From Ereboglobus sp. PH5-10 (GTDB lineage: Bacteria; Verrucomicrobiota; Verrucomicrobiia; Opitutales; Opitutaceae), in the NCBI RefSeq assembly GCF_029504735.1, contig NZ_JAQFIP010000005.1, forward strand, positions 186,001-250,000: DNA of 64,000 nucleotides, given 5' to 3'. How positions within the stretch are numbered: position 1 is the first letter of the stretch; each line of letters starts with the position of its first letter. The translations under genes were made by a program, and so were the position numbers. Shown piece by piece: positions 8,593 to 17,755 of this stretch. Below the pieces are notes generated by a model that worked only from the letters and a program-made list of their open reading frames with translations, did not search any database and was not told the DNA's origin.

Positions 8593-9609
8593 TCAGAGGG
8601 AAAACGGGGGCGGCGGGAAAACGCGCGCCGCGATTACCAGCGCGACTGTGAACGCGAGCACGACATGGCTAAGGCGAATGGCGTGTGTGATTTCATCGGC
8701 GCGGATGGCGCGGGGATTCTCGCCGATGAAAGGTTTTTCGATGCGCTCGCCGTCGTAGTCGTGCGGGCCGCCGAAGCGCGCATCGAGCGCGCCCGCGAGC
8801 GCGGCCTCGGGATAACCGGAGTTGGGGCTGGCGTGCGCGCGTCCGTAGCGGACGATGAAACGAAAAGCGCGCGCGCTGCGAGAGGCGGCGGCGAGCAGGA
8901 GCGCGGTGAGCCGCGCCGGAAAGTAGTTGGCGGCGTCATCAAGGCGCGCGGCGGCTTTGCCGAAAAATTCATAACGCCCGTCGCGGTGGCCGATCATCGA
9001 GTCGAGCGTGTTGACCATTTTGCACGCCATCATCGCGGGCACGCCGCCGAGCGCATACCAGAAGAGCGGCGCGACCACGCCGTCGGAGAGATTCTCGGAA
9101 AGCGTCTCGAGCGTTGCCGTGCGGATTTGTTGCGCGTCGAGGCGCGCGGTGTCGCGCCCGACGATGCGCGAGAGCTGGCGGCGCGCGGCGGCGAGGCGCC
9201 CGGCATCGTTGTCGCGCGAGCCGTCGCCGAGCGCGCGAAACACCGCGCGGCATTCCGCGACGAGCGTCCGGTGCGAGAGCGCCGTGAAAACACCAAGCGT
9301 CGCAATCGTCACTGCGACGGCGCCATGCCAGCGCGCGGCGAGCGCGAGAATCGCGGCCCACGCGAGCCAAGTCGCGGAAACAAGCGCGAGAGCGAGCGTC
9401 GCGCCCTTGAGAAAACGCGCGCGGTGCGAGCCGCGATTGAGGCGGCGCTCGCCCGCCGCGATGGCGCGCCCGTATCCAACAATTGGATGCGGAAGCCAGC
9501 GCGGATCGCCGAGCGCGAGGTCAAGCGCGACACCGGCGACAAGCGGAAAAAGGATGATTTGAAGCGACGGGTTGATAATGAAAAAAAGGGGCTGGCGGTT
9601 GGGGGGCAC
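8593..9609 (-). CDS. cbiB: Adenosylcobinamide-phosphate synthase CbiB/CobD type
   Basis: A 338-aa integral membrane protein of the CbiB family, which joins the aminopropanol arm (or its phosphate) to adenosylcobyric acid. The family N-terminus is clear: VAGVALDLALGDPRWLPHPIVGYGRAI. So are the central NLSDGVVAPLFWYALGG and NTLDSMIGH segments and several hydrophobic helices. The start is a GTG at 9609; I see no better ATG upstream. It lies between the cobD-type decarboxylase, which supplies aminopropanol phosphate, and cobU, which acts next, so gene order follows the pathway. Confidence 0.9.
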   Translation of the reverse strand: MPPNRQPLFFIINPSLQIILFPLVAGVALDLALGDPRWLPHPIVGYGRAIAAGERRLNRGSHRARFLKGATLALALVSATWLAWAAILALAARWHGAVAVTIATLGVFTALSHRTLVAECRAVFRALGDGSRDNDAGRLAAARRQLSRIVGRDTARLDAQQIRTATLETLSENLSDGVVAPLFWYALGGVPAMMACKMVNTLDSMIGHRDGRYEFFGKAAARLDDAANYFPARLTALLLAAASRSARAFRFIVRYGRAHASPNSGYPEAALAGALDARFGGPHDYDGERIEKPFIGENPRAIRADEITHAIRLSHVVLAFTVALVIAARVFPPPPFSL

Positions 9610-9628
9610 GGCGGGTTGCCACCGTTTT

Positions 9629-9705
9629 GTCCGGCGGGGTTCAGCCCGCCGGATGTTGAAGGATTTTATAAATGCGGAGTGCGGATTTCGGAATGCGGAA
9701 TGAAC
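9629..9705. repeat. Hairpin plus GGAGTGCGGA repeat between cobD and cbiB
   Basis: A perfect 9-bp stem (TCCGGCGGG at 9630-9638 with CCCGCCGGA at 9645-9653) is followed by a GGAGTGCGGA/GGAATGCGGAATG stretch at 9672-9705, also present in reverse orientation before prfC at 6125-6160. Both look like small dispersed repeats, not coding sequence. Confidence 0.55.
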
Positions 9706-9724
9706 GGACGCAAACGGCGGACTG

Positions 9725-10750
9725 TCACGGCCGCCATGCGCGCAACGCCTCGGCGAGCCGGTGGTTTTGCCACGGCGTGCGCGTTGCGATGCGGATGTGT
9801 TGCGGCGTGAGTCCGCGGAAGTTCGAGGCGTCGCGGATGAGTATGCCGTGGCCCTTGACGAGGTGTTGCTTGAGCGCCTTGGCGTTGCCCTTGGCGAGCT
9901 CGACCAGGAAAAAATTGGTGGCGGTGGGCTTTGGCGCGCAGCAGGGGATTTCCGAGATGGATTTGGAGAGGGCGCGGGTGTTTGCGAGGAGGTCGTCGAG
10001 CGGCAGGGCGAACTCGTGCGCGCGCGCCGCGTAGTAGGCGCCGGCCTCGAGCGCGAGCGCGTTGACCGACCACGGTTGCATGCCGCCGGCGATTCGTGAA
10101 ATCAATTTGGGCGACGACAAAATCGCGCCGAGTCGCAAGCCGGGAATGCCGAGGATTTTTGTGAACGAATGGAGGAGGATCAGGTTTTCGCGACCGGCGA
10201 TGTCGGAGGCGCGGAGTTGCGGCGCGGCGCAAAACCCGGCGTAGGATTGGTCGATGACAAAAACGGTTTCGGGGCGCGCGTCGATGAGCGCGAGGAGTTG
10301 TTCGCGAGGGAGGATTTCCCCGGAGGGATTGTTGGGTTCGCAGAGCCAGACAAGATCGGCCGCGAAGGAGCCGTCCCCGGTTTGCCGGAGCTCCGCGCGC
10401 GGCGCGAAATCGAGCGCGTGCTCATGGATGCGCGCGGCGTCCTCGTATTCGGAAAACGTCGGCGTGACGATGAGCGAGCGTTTGCGGCGAAACGTCTGCG
10501 CGACGAGGTAAATGCCCGCGGTGGCCCCGGCGGTGACGAGCAGTTGTCCGGGCGCGATGCGGTTGATCGCGGCGAGTTTGGCGGCGAGCTCGCGCGCGCC
10601 GGCGTCGGGATAATGCGCGACCGCGTCGATGCGCGTGCGCAGGTGGCCGAGAAGCCCGGCGGGCGGGCCGTCGGGGCGGATGTTGGAACTGAAGTCGTCG
10701 CCGATGGGGCGCGACTGGAAACGGGCGTCGTCGCCGTGTCCGTATAGCAT
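9725..10750 (-). CDS. cobD: L-threonine-O-3-phosphate decarboxylase (CobD/CobC type, PLP aminotransferase fold)
   Basis: A 341-aa fold-type I PLP enzyme related to histidinol-phosphate aminotransferase. In a B12 operon it is best read as threonine-phosphate decarboxylase, making (R)-1-aminopropan-2-ol phosphate. The N-terminus MLYGHGDD with NIRPDGPP matches the CobD/CobC class, WLCEPNNPSGE is the substrate loop, and the PLP lysine is in SFTKILGIPGLRLGA. The ATG at 10750 is chosen because it starts the conserved region; the frame upstream runs into the riboswitch leader. It is first in the cobD-cbiB-cobU group and is directly downstream of a cobalamin riboswitch. A plain histidinol-phosphate aminotransferase is the main alternative. 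Confidence 0.85.
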   Translation of the reverse strand: MLYGHGDDARFQSRPIGDDFSSNIRPDGPPAGLLGHLRTRIDAVAHYPDAGARELAAKLAAINRIAPGQLLVTAGATAGIYLVAQTFRRKRSLIVTPTFSEYEDAARIHEHALDFAPRAELRQTGDGSFAADLVWLCEPNNPSGEILPREQLLALIDARPETVFVIDQSYAGFCAAPQLRASDIAGRENLILLHSFTKILGIPGLRLGAILSSPKLISRIAGGMQPWSVNALALEAGAYYAARAHEFALPLDDLLANTRALSKSISEIPCCAPKPTATNFFLVELAKGNAKALKQHLVKGHGILIRDASNFRGLTPQHIRIATRTPWQNHRLAEALRAWRP

Positions 10751-10909
10751 GATTTGGATGTCTCTCTTGTTAATGGTAAGAGCAGACGGGCCTCCATCAC
10801 GCGGGTTTTCGTTTGGGAATGAAAACCGCCCGATTCGATGCGTCACACTGCTCCCACGCTTCATTTTTGCGATGAAGTTTTTCGTGCATGGCGCGCGCAA
10901 AAGTTTCGC

Positions 10910-11190
10910 GCCACACGCGTGAGCGTCCCGGGTCGGATATTCGGACTCCGCATGTGTCGCGGCGCGCAAAAAAGAGCGAGCCGCCGCCTGGCCTTCTCCT
11001 TCGCCGGCGAGTGGACGCCGACTGGATTTTTCGCGCGGCCGTTGGAATGGACGCGCGAACCGAAGGTTTGGACTGATGCGTTACCGCAGCGCAACTGTAG
11101 CCGGTTTTCACGGCTTTTCCCGTTGCCTGGGACTATGCTGCAAAGAACGCCGGAACTGTGAGTCGCCGAAACGCGAAAGGGCAACGATTA
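10910..11190 (-). promoter_or_regulatory. Cobalamin (adenosylcobalamin) riboswitch
   Basis: On the minus strand the RNA shows, in order, a GUUGCC...GGCAAC stem, GGGAA, a GUGAAAACCGG loop arm, CAGUUGCGCUGCGGUAACG, then CCACUC...GGAGAAGGC, and finally AGUCCGAAUAUCCGACC. These are the conserved blocks of the cobalamin riboswitch core in the right order and spacing. The cobD start codon is about 160 nt downstream. Binding of adenosylcobalamin is expected to shut off the cobD-cbiB-cobU transcript. The 10751-11261 gap holds this element and nothing else that I can identify. Confidence 0.87.
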
Positions 11191-11261
11191 TTTGAAATTT
11201 ATCGGGAGCCCATGGCTGCGCGCAAAAACGCGCCGGGCGCAAACGCATCCGCCGACCGGGC

Positions 11262-11528
11262 TCACTTAATTATTTTGCGGAAAATTCCGAGCACAACGAG
11301 CAAGATGATCGCGCCAACCATGGCGTAAATGACAAGATCGACGAGCGGGGAAACGATATTTTGAATTTTGAGAACGCTGGCAAAAAGCCATGTGCCGATG
11401 AACGCGCCGGCTACGCCGACAATGATATTGCCGATAATGCCAAACCCGAAACCGCGAATGATAACGCCCGCAAGCCATCCGACAAACGCGCCGACCATGA
11501 TGAAGATGATGAGAGAGGTGGTGTCCAT
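11262..11528 (-). CDS. GlsB/YeaQ/YmgE-family small membrane protein
   Basis: An 88-aa protein with three hydrophobic helices. Glycine-rich repeats (GAFVGWLAGVIIRGFGFGIIGNIIVGVAGAFIG) are typical of the transglycosylase-associated / GlsB stress protein family of the inner membrane. Length and motif order fit the family throughout, and the start at 11528 gives the standard short N-terminus. The biochemical role of the family is not established; members are often stress-induced. It is monocistronic here. Confidence 0.85.
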   Translation of the reverse strand: MDTTSLIIFIMVGAFVGWLAGVIIRGFGFGIIGNIIVGVAGAFIGTWLFASVLKIQNIVSPLVDLVIYAMVGAIILLVVLGIFRKIIK

Positions 11529-11737
11529 GAGTTTGCCAGTAAACAGGGATGCGCCATGAAATCAAGCGGCACGATGTCCTATTGCGCGCCTATTGGCGGA
11601 GCCTCCCCCCTCCGGGAATCAAGGTCGGATGGGCGCTCGAAAACCTTTTTCGCCACCCTAAAATTTCAAAACCGGAAACTTTCTGCTTCCGTTTTGCGAA
11701 TCAACCCGTAGCGTCGCGTGTTTCGTCATAAAGTCAC

Positions 11738-11827
11738 GGAGAGGTGGCAGAGTGGTCGAATGCGCCTGACTCGAAATCAGGTGAGCCGGCAACGGTTCCG
11801 GGGGTTCGAATCCCTCCCTCTCCGCCA
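11738..11827 (+). tRNA. tRNA-Ser (anticodon CGA)
   Basis: A 90-nt class II tRNA with acceptor GGAGAGG paired to CCTCTCC, a long variable arm, T-loop GGTTCGAATCC and encoded CCA. The anticodon stem CCTGA/TCAGG holds a 7-nt loop with CGA at 11772-11774, reading UCG serine codons. Confidence 0.95.
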
Positions 11828-11940
11828 GTTCACCCCGGCTGTCTTTCATGGCGCCGCATCGTCCGATCCGGCTTGAAAACAATTCCGGCGACCCGCGCAA
11901 ACGGACAATTGTCTTTTTTTTAAACACAGATGACCGGGTT

Positions 11941-11959
11941 TGACATGAGGGACGTGTCA
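11941..11959 (+). promoter_or_regulatory. Possible operator upstream of the LacI-family gene
   Basis: A TGACA-N9-TGTCA inverted repeat about 30 nt before the GTG start of the regulator. Autoregulation is common for LacI-type genes, but the site is short and could be chance. Confidence 0.3.
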
Positions 11960-11988
11960 TTGATCATGCGGCGAACCTTTTTGTTACA

Positions 11989-13056
11989 GTGAAAAGCAAA
12001 CACACCGAACCCAAAACCGTCACCCGCCCCATTCGCTCCACGACAGAATTTGCCCGCCATGTCGGGCTTGCGCGCACCACCGTCTCCCGCGTGCTTAACG
12101 GACAGCCCGGACTCAAAAAAAAGACGATTGACCGCGTGAACCGGGCGATCGAGGAAACCGGTTTTGTGCCCAACGCCTACGCGCTGCATCTGAAGGGCAA
12201 GCGCACGCAAACCGTCGGCGTGTGCGTGCAAAATCTTTCGTTCCCAATTCTCGTGAACAAGCTCGCCTCGTTGCAGGCCAAGCTCCGCGACAGGGAAATC
12301 ACCACATTCATCGAGGTGGTCGATGGCGACAGCTGCGAGGGCGCGGTGCGCAATTTTCTTTCGCTGAGAGTGGAGGCGATGGTGTTTCTGGGCTATTTCG
12401 ACGAGAAAAAAATCGAGCGCCAGCTCCAGGGACTCGCGAACAATGGCACGCCGAGCCTGGTGATCGACCATTTTGGCATCAAGGGCGCCAACACGGTGAC
12501 GCTTGACCGCGCGCGCGGCATGGTGGCGATCACGGAGCACCTGCTCGATCTCGGGCACCGGCGTTTCGGGCTGCTCGGCTACTCGGAAAGTTTCCGCAGC
12601 ACGCACGAGCGCACACGGGGCATCCGCGAGGCGCTTGAGGAGCGCGGGCTCGACTTCGACAAATGCACGGAAAACATCGACGACCAGATTGTCCGCACGA
12701 GCGATTTTGAATTCGGACGCGCGCTGGTGCGCGCATTTATCGAGCGAGGCCGGCCGCCAACCGCGTTCATCGCGCTCAACGACGTCCTGGCCGCCGGCGC
12801 GATCCACGGAGTGAGGGACATGGGCTTTCGAGTGCCCGAGGATTTTTCGGTGAGCGGCTTCAACAACCAGGATATTTGCTCGATGGTCGTGCCCAACATC
12901 ACGAGCGTCGACCAGCGCGTGGACAAGACGGTCCAGGTCGCGGTTGATTTTGTGATCGCCCAGATGGGAAAACCGCTGCGCGCAAAACCCGTCGTAAAAA
13001 TGATCGACCCATTGCTCATTGTGCGCGGATCAACCGGTCCCGCGCGGAGCCGGTGA
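11989..13056 (+). CDS. LacI-family transcriptional regulator
   Basis: A 355-aa repressor-type regulator. The N-terminal helix-turn-helix and hinge helix (STTEFARHVGLARTTVSRVLNGQPGLKKKT, about residues 17-46) are followed by a periplasmic-binding-protein-like sensor domain from about residue 70 (TVGVCVQNLSFPILVNKL) to the end, including FIALNDVLAAGAIHGVRDMG. The start is GTG at 11989; no in-frame ATG is better placed. It faces the convergent sialate O-acetylesterase pseudogene. Its ligand is probably a sugar but cannot be read from the sequence. Confidence 0.88.
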   Translation: MKSKHTEPKTVTRPIRSTTEFARHVGLARTTVSRVLNGQPGLKKKTIDRVNRAIEETGFVPNAYALHLKGKRTQTVGVCVQNLSFPILVNKLASLQAKLRDREITTFIEVVDGDSCEGAVRNFLSLRVEAMVFLGYFDEKKIERQLQGLANNGTPSLVIDHFGIKGANTVTLDRARGMVAITEHLLDLGHRRFGLLGYSESFRSTHERTRGIREALEERGLDFDKCTENIDDQIVRTSDFEFGRALVRAFIERGRPPTAFIALNDVLAAGAIHGVRDMGFRVPEDFSVSGFNNQDICSMVVPNITSVDQRVDKTVQVAVDFVIAQMGKPLRAKPVVKMIDPLLIVRGSTGPARSR

Positions 13057-13066
13057 CCCTGCGCAT

Positions 13067-13098
13067 AAAAAACGGCCCGCTGTCTTAAAGCGGGCCGC
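13067..13098 (-). terminator. Terminator between convergent lacI-type and esterase genes
   Basis: The stem CGGCCCGCT / AGCGGGCCG, read on the minus strand, is followed by a six-T run. It ends the sialate O-acetylesterase transcript and may also slow the converging plus-strand transcript. Confidence 0.8.
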
Positions 13099-13164
13099 GT
13101 GCGAAGTGGTTGACGGGATTGAGCGCGGGCAATTTGCCCCAAATCACCCGGCGACAAAAGGCGC

Positions 13165-15403
13165 TCACTCGGCCAGGACGAGCACCAGCAGGCGGGCTGA
13201 CTGGAGGCGGCTGCCGGATTTGGAAAAGGTCCAGTCGGGGTTTTTATTGCCGCCGCCGGGCTGGTTGCCGATGCCGATGTCGCAGTTCTTGCCCTCGCTC
13301 CACTTGTTGTAGGCGATGATGGTTTGTTTTTCGGCGGTGTTGTGGATTTGCATGGAGCCGTAGCCGGGCGAGCGTCCGGTGCTCATGGCGTCGCCGAAAT
13401 CATAGAGCTGGTCGCTGGCGCCGGAAACCTTGGCGGCGTTGGCGCCGGAGTAGTTGCAGTCCCAGAACTCGATGTTGCCGCGGGCGAAGCTGCCGGTTTT
13501 CACGCCGCGGACGTTGGAGCGCACGACGAGGTTGGTGACGTTTTGCTGGAAGCGCGCGCCGGAGTTTTTGGTGGGCACGCCGAGTTTTTTCGCGTCCTGC
13601 GAAAAGGCGTCGAGGGAGACGAAGGCGTGGGTGTTTCTGTCGTTCTGGTCGGTGAGGGAAAGGAAGTAGGCGACGCGCTTGATTTTTTTGCCGGCAAACT
13701 TGGGCGCGTTGTTGACGTTGTAGGCGACCTCGTGGCCCTTGGAGGCGAGGGGGTTGAGGTCGTAGAGGACTTGGAAGCCCTTGGCGTCGTCGCCGAGTTT
13801 GGCGATTTCGGCGGGCGGGGGGATTTCGCCATGGGTGAACGCGCCGACTTGGAGGCCGGTGGCGGCGTCGCGGAGGTTGGGCTCGGCGGTGCCGGACCAG
13901 GCGTAGCGAACGGCGGCGGGCTGCGTGACGCCCTCGGCGCGAACGGTGACGGTGTTGCCCTTGATCGTGGCGTCGGCCTTGCGCCAGCCGGAGGCGTCGG
14001 CGATTTCAAACCAGTCGGGCGCGGCGTTGTCGCGCGTGGAGAGTTTGTCGGTGTTGCCAAAGGTGATGACGGCGGAGTCGCGCTCGAAGCGGATTTCCGA
14101 CGGCGACGGCGAGTCGCATTTCACCTGGGTGATGCCGTAGGTTTTGTTGAGGGCGAGGCGCGCCGACAGTGAGTTTGTTTATCGGGTGGATGTCCTGAAT
14201 GTTGCCAATGTCGTTGATGATGGCGATGCCGGAGTGTTTGTCGTCGCGGGCGAAGCGCTCTTGGGCGGCCCAGATTTTGGGCAGGGTGACGGTGTCGTTG
14301 TATTTGTAGGGAGCGAGCTGGACAATGTGCAGGGGCAGCCTGGGGTTTTCAAACTCCGCGCGCCAGGAGGCGATGAGGGCGTTGAGTTTGTCGTAGTAGA
14401 GGGCGCCGTCGGCGCGGTTGGCCTCGCCCTGATACCAGATGGCGCCCTGGATGGCGAAGGGGACGAAGGGCGCGATCATGGCGTTGTAGAGGACGGTGGG
14501 GTTTTGATGGCGGCTGGCCATGTCGGCGCTCAAGGGGCGAAGCGCCTTGGGAAACTCGGGCGGCGGCGCGACGACTTTGCCGGCGGCGGTGGCGGCGCGG
14601 GCGGCGGAGAGCCAGGCTTCCTGCGCGTCGAGGGCTTGCGCGGTGAGGGTCTTGTTGGCCTCGGTGCCGGGCTGGACGGATTGCACGCGGGTGTTTATTT
14701 CGGCGAGCGCGGGGATGGCGGCGAAACCGGCGGGGCTGGTCCACGGCTCAATGCGCGTGCCGCCCCAACTGGCGTTGATGAGGCCGACGGGGATGTTGTT
14801 CTTGAAGGCGTTCAGGAGGGCGCGTCCGAAGTAGTAGCCGACGGCGGAAAACTTCGGCGTGGTTTCGGGCGCGGCGGCGGCCCAGGCCCAGGCGTTTTCG
14901 AGGGGCACGTCGTCGCGCGGCGTGTCGCTCCAGGTTTTCTTGACGTGGAAGAGGCGGAGGTTGGGGTGGTTGGATTCGGCGATGGCTGCGTCGCCGTTTT
15001 CCGATTTTTGAAGCGTCCATTCCATGTTGGACTGGCCGGAGCAGAGCCACACGACGCCGATGAGCACGTTGTTAAAACGCAGGGTGCTTTTGCCGGCGAT
15101 GGTGAGTTCGCGGGGCGTGGGTTTCGGGTCGGCATGAAGCGGGTCGAGATTCACGCGCCACTTGCCGCCGGCATCGGCGACGGCGGTCTTGGTCTGGCCG
15201 GCGAAGGTGACGGTGACTTTTTCACCGGGCGCGGCGCGGCCCCAAACGGGAACGGGACGGCCAAGCTGGATCACCATGTTGTCGCCAAAAATGGCGGGAA
15301 CCTTGACGTCGGCGTTGAGCGCGATGCCGGCGACGGCAAACACGAGCGCCAGGAGGAGGGTTCGAAGATTGCGGAATGAGCGGGTGTGTGTTTTGAACTC
15401 CAT
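13165..15403 (-). pseudogene. Sialate O-acetylesterase, frameshifted near 14160
   Basis: A secreted SGNH-type 9-O-acetylesterase (SASA family) interrupted by one frameshift. The 5' part begins with a signal peptide and has WLCSGQSNMEW (catalytic Ser about 125), GLINASWGGTRIEPW and IWYQGEAN. It stays correct through the Asp/His motif NIQDIHPINKL and VGA. The frame is then lost, while the expected continuation RLALNKTYGITQVKCDSP is read in another frame (down to the stop at 13165). The break falls in a GCGCGCC stretch at about 14157-14164, equal to loss of two bases or gain of one. All catalytic residues lie before the break. A sequencing error or a recent mutation would look the same. Confidence 0.85.
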
Positions 15404-15499
15404 GGGATTGTGATTTGTGGTTTTGGGTTACGGAATGCGCAGTTCAGCCGTTTGCCCGGCGGATTGCGAGATTGTCTTTCGACGGCGGGTGAGATTGCC

Positions 15500-16840
15500 C
15501 TAACGACCGAGCTCCGGCTCCGTCGCACTCATGCGCACTTCCCCGTCGGCAAATTCCGCGACCATTGGCCGGCCGGCCTTCACTTCCGCGCGGCGCGCGA
15601 GCGGCCGCCCCTCATCATCGCGCATGATAACAAAACCGCGATTCAACACCGATCCGGGACTCGCCGCCTGCAAACGCTTCCAAAGGCCGAGCAATTGTTG
15701 CGACGCCATCTGCACACGCGTCTCCGGCGAGCGCGCCGCAAAGGTCGATCGCGCGGCGGTGAGTTGCTGCCGCTTCAACAATGTCGCGTGTTGAAACGCG
15801 GACGCAAGCCGTCCGGCCATGTCATCGAGCCGCAAATGCCCCTGCTCGATCCGGGCCGACGGCGAGAGCAGCCGCAAGTGCGCGCGAAGACTGTCGAGTT
15901 GGTCGCGCGCGCGTTCGATGCGCTCGCCCAACAATTTTCCGAGCGCTTCTGCCGCGCGCGTCATGCGTTCCGCGCAATGCACAAACTGGCTCGAAATCAG
16001 TTCCGCCGCGCCGCTCGGTGTTTCCGCGCGCAAATCCGCCGCGAAATCGCACAGTGTAAAATCAATCTCGTGCCCCACCGCCGAAATGACGGGCACCCGG
16101 CACGCCGCGACCGCGCGGACAAGCGTTTCCTCGTTGAACGCCCACAAATCCTCCAGGCTCCCGCCGCCGCGGCCAATCACGAGCAGGTCGAAAATTCCCA
16201 GTGTTTCGGCGGCGCGCAGCATCACGGCCATTTCCTCCGCAGCGCCCTCGCCCTGCACTTTGGCCGGCAGCACGACGAGCCGTCCGCGCCAGCCGCGCCG
16301 CTTGAGTATCCGGATGAAATCCTGCACCGCCGCGCCCGTTGGCGAAGTCACAAAACCAAGCGTCGCCGGCATCGGCGGGATGGAGGTTTTGCGCGCATTG
16401 TCGAAAAGTCCCTCGTCGGCGAGCCGCCGCTTGAGCGCCTCGAACTCCCGCTGCAACCGCCCCACCCCGTCCTCGACCACAGCGCGCACGATAATCTGAT
16501 ACTGCCCGCGCGCCTCGTAAACGCTCACCTGCCCGAACACGAGCACCTGCAATCCATCGCGCAAGGCGACGGACTGGCGCGCCGCGTCACCGCGGAAAAG
16601 CACCGCGGCAACCTGCGCCCCCGCGTCTTTCAGGACGAAATACACATGGCCGCTTGCCTGCGCGCGCAAATTGGAAATCTCCCCGCGCACCCAGCACGGG
16701 CGGATTGATTGCGCGAGCGCGTCCTTCACGCGGCGCGTGAACTCCGTCACACTGAACGCGCGCTGGGTTTCGTCCGCGGACGGATTGCCGTGCTCGATGG
16801 CGCGCCGTCCGAACAAGCCCCCGTCACCCTCGTCACTCAT
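15500..16840 (-). CDS. xseA: Exodeoxyribonuclease VII large subunit
   Basis: A 446-aa nuclease subunit acting on single-stranded DNA ends in repair. An N-terminal OB fold (WVRGEISNLRAQASGHVYFVLKD, then VAAVLFRG) is followed by the catalytic core with GFVTSPTGAAVQDFIRILKRR, VIGRGGGSLEDLWAFNEE and SAVGHEIDFTLCDFAADLRAETPSGAAE, all hallmarks of XseA. I use the ATG at 16840, which overlaps the end of the upstream membrane-protein gene by 8 nt and has a GGAAGG ribosome-binding site; this suggests translational coupling. The small subunit xseB is not in the window. Confidence 0.92.
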   Translation of the reverse strand: MSDEGDGGLFGRRAIEHGNPSADETQRAFSVTEFTRRVKDALAQSIRPCWVRGEISNLRAQASGHVYFVLKDAGAQVAAVLFRGDAARQSVALRDGLQVLVFGQVSVYEARGQYQIIVRAVVEDGVGRLQREFEALKRRLADEGLFDNARKTSIPPMPATLGFVTSPTGAAVQDFIRILKRRGWRGRLVVLPAKVQGEGAAEEMAVMLRAAETLGIFDLLVIGRGGGSLEDLWAFNEETLVRAVAACRVPVISAVGHEIDFTLCDFAADLRAETPSGAAELISSQFVHCAERMTRAAEALGKLLGERIERARDQLDSLRAHLRLLSPSARIEQGHLRLDDMAGRLASAFQHATLLKRQQLTAARSTFAARSPETRVQMASQQLLGLWKRLQAASPGSVLNRGFVIMRDDEGRPLARRAEVKAGRPMVAEFADGEVRMSATEPELGR

Positions 16841-17603
16841 GACTGCCGCCTTCCCCGGCACCAGCGGACTTGTCGCTTTTCATCGCCGTTTTTTTTGTGA
16901 TTCGCCTGCGCACGACACGGGTGGCGACGATCAGCAGGGCAATAAAAACCACAGCAACAAAAATCCCCTTGAAGGAACCGCTCTCCTTGAAGGTGTCGAA
17001 ATTCTTCCCGAGAAAAATCATGGCGAAGGCCCACCCGTATTGTCCTAGAAACGAGACGACCATGTAGGGCAAAAAGCGCACCTTCGCGAGCCCCAGAATG
17101 TAGGATTGTATGACATACGGCGGCCCCGGAACAACACGCAGAAACAAGCATGCCGTGATGTGCTCGTCACTCGGAATCACGGGCAGTTTGTAGCCGAGTT
17201 TTTTGATCAGCCGCTCAATCACGGGACGCATCGCATACCGGGCCAGCCAGTAGGAAATCGCATTGGCGCACATCAGGCTCAGCGCGGCAAAAAGACTCGT
17301 CCAGAAAATGCCCAGCTTGGGAACGAAAACCAGGCCGGCGGTAATGTTAAAAAGCGATATGGGCATGCCAATCGCGGGGCCAATTCCATACGCGGCAAAA
17401 AACCAACCGCTGCCGGCGGCGCCAATCGTCTCCACAAAATCAGCAAGGAATGCGCCCGTTTGCTGCATCAGCACCTTCACCTGCGGCCAGAACCCGACGG
17501 CCAATGCGCCACCGCCCAGGGCGCACGCAACAAACGCAATGATGAGTTCGCGTTTATAACGCTTGTGCAAGGGCCGCGGCTGGGAATCGGTATTGTCGGA
17601 CAT
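16833..17603 (-). CDS. VTT-domain (DedA/TVP38-like) membrane protein
   Basis: A 256-aa inner-membrane protein of the TVP38/TMEM64 group. A basic N-terminus precedes the first hydrophobic helix. The VTT core follows, with GPAIGMPISLFNITAGLVFVP, SYWLARYAM and FLRVVPGPPYVIQSYILGLAKV, typical of the re-entrant loops of the family. A basic tail (VVRRRITKK) closes it. Family members are implicated in lipid or undecaprenyl-phosphate movement, but substrates vary. The ATG at 17603 is preferred because the domain starts there; the longer frame is antisense-like overlap with the next gene. Its end overlaps xseA. Confidence 0.82.
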   Translation of the reverse strand: MSDNTDSQPRPLHKRYKRELIIAFVACALGGGALAVGFWPQVKVLMQQTGAFLADFVETIGAAGSGWFFAAYGIGPAIGMPISLFNITAGLVFVPKLGIFWTSLFAALSLMCANAISYWLARYAMRPVIERLIKKLGYKLPVIPSDEHITACLFLRVVPGPPYVIQSYILGLAKVRFLPYMVVSFLGQYGWAFAMIFLGKNFDTFKESGSFKGIFVAVVFIALLIVATRVVRRRITKKTAMKSDKSAGAGEGGSHE

Positions 17604-17755
17604 CAGTTGAAAATTCGCAAAAGTCTTGGTGAAAAAGCCAAGCAACCACCCCGGCCATCCCGTGGCAAGTGGGTTTATGAAAAGGGCTGAAAGGCTGAAG
17701 GACTGAAGGACTGAAAATGAGGAAGCCGGAGAGTCAGAAACTAGGGAACCGAATT

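Noticed and set aside
11658-11960. Minus-strand frame of 100 codons overlapping tRNA-Ser
   Set aside because: It is translated from the antisense of the tRNA (the familiar GFEPPEPLPAHLISSQ string), a known source of false protein calls.
17685-17720. Short GGCTGAAAG-type repeats before the HAD gene end
   Set aside because: Only four degenerate 8-9-bp units without further context; not enough to call an element.
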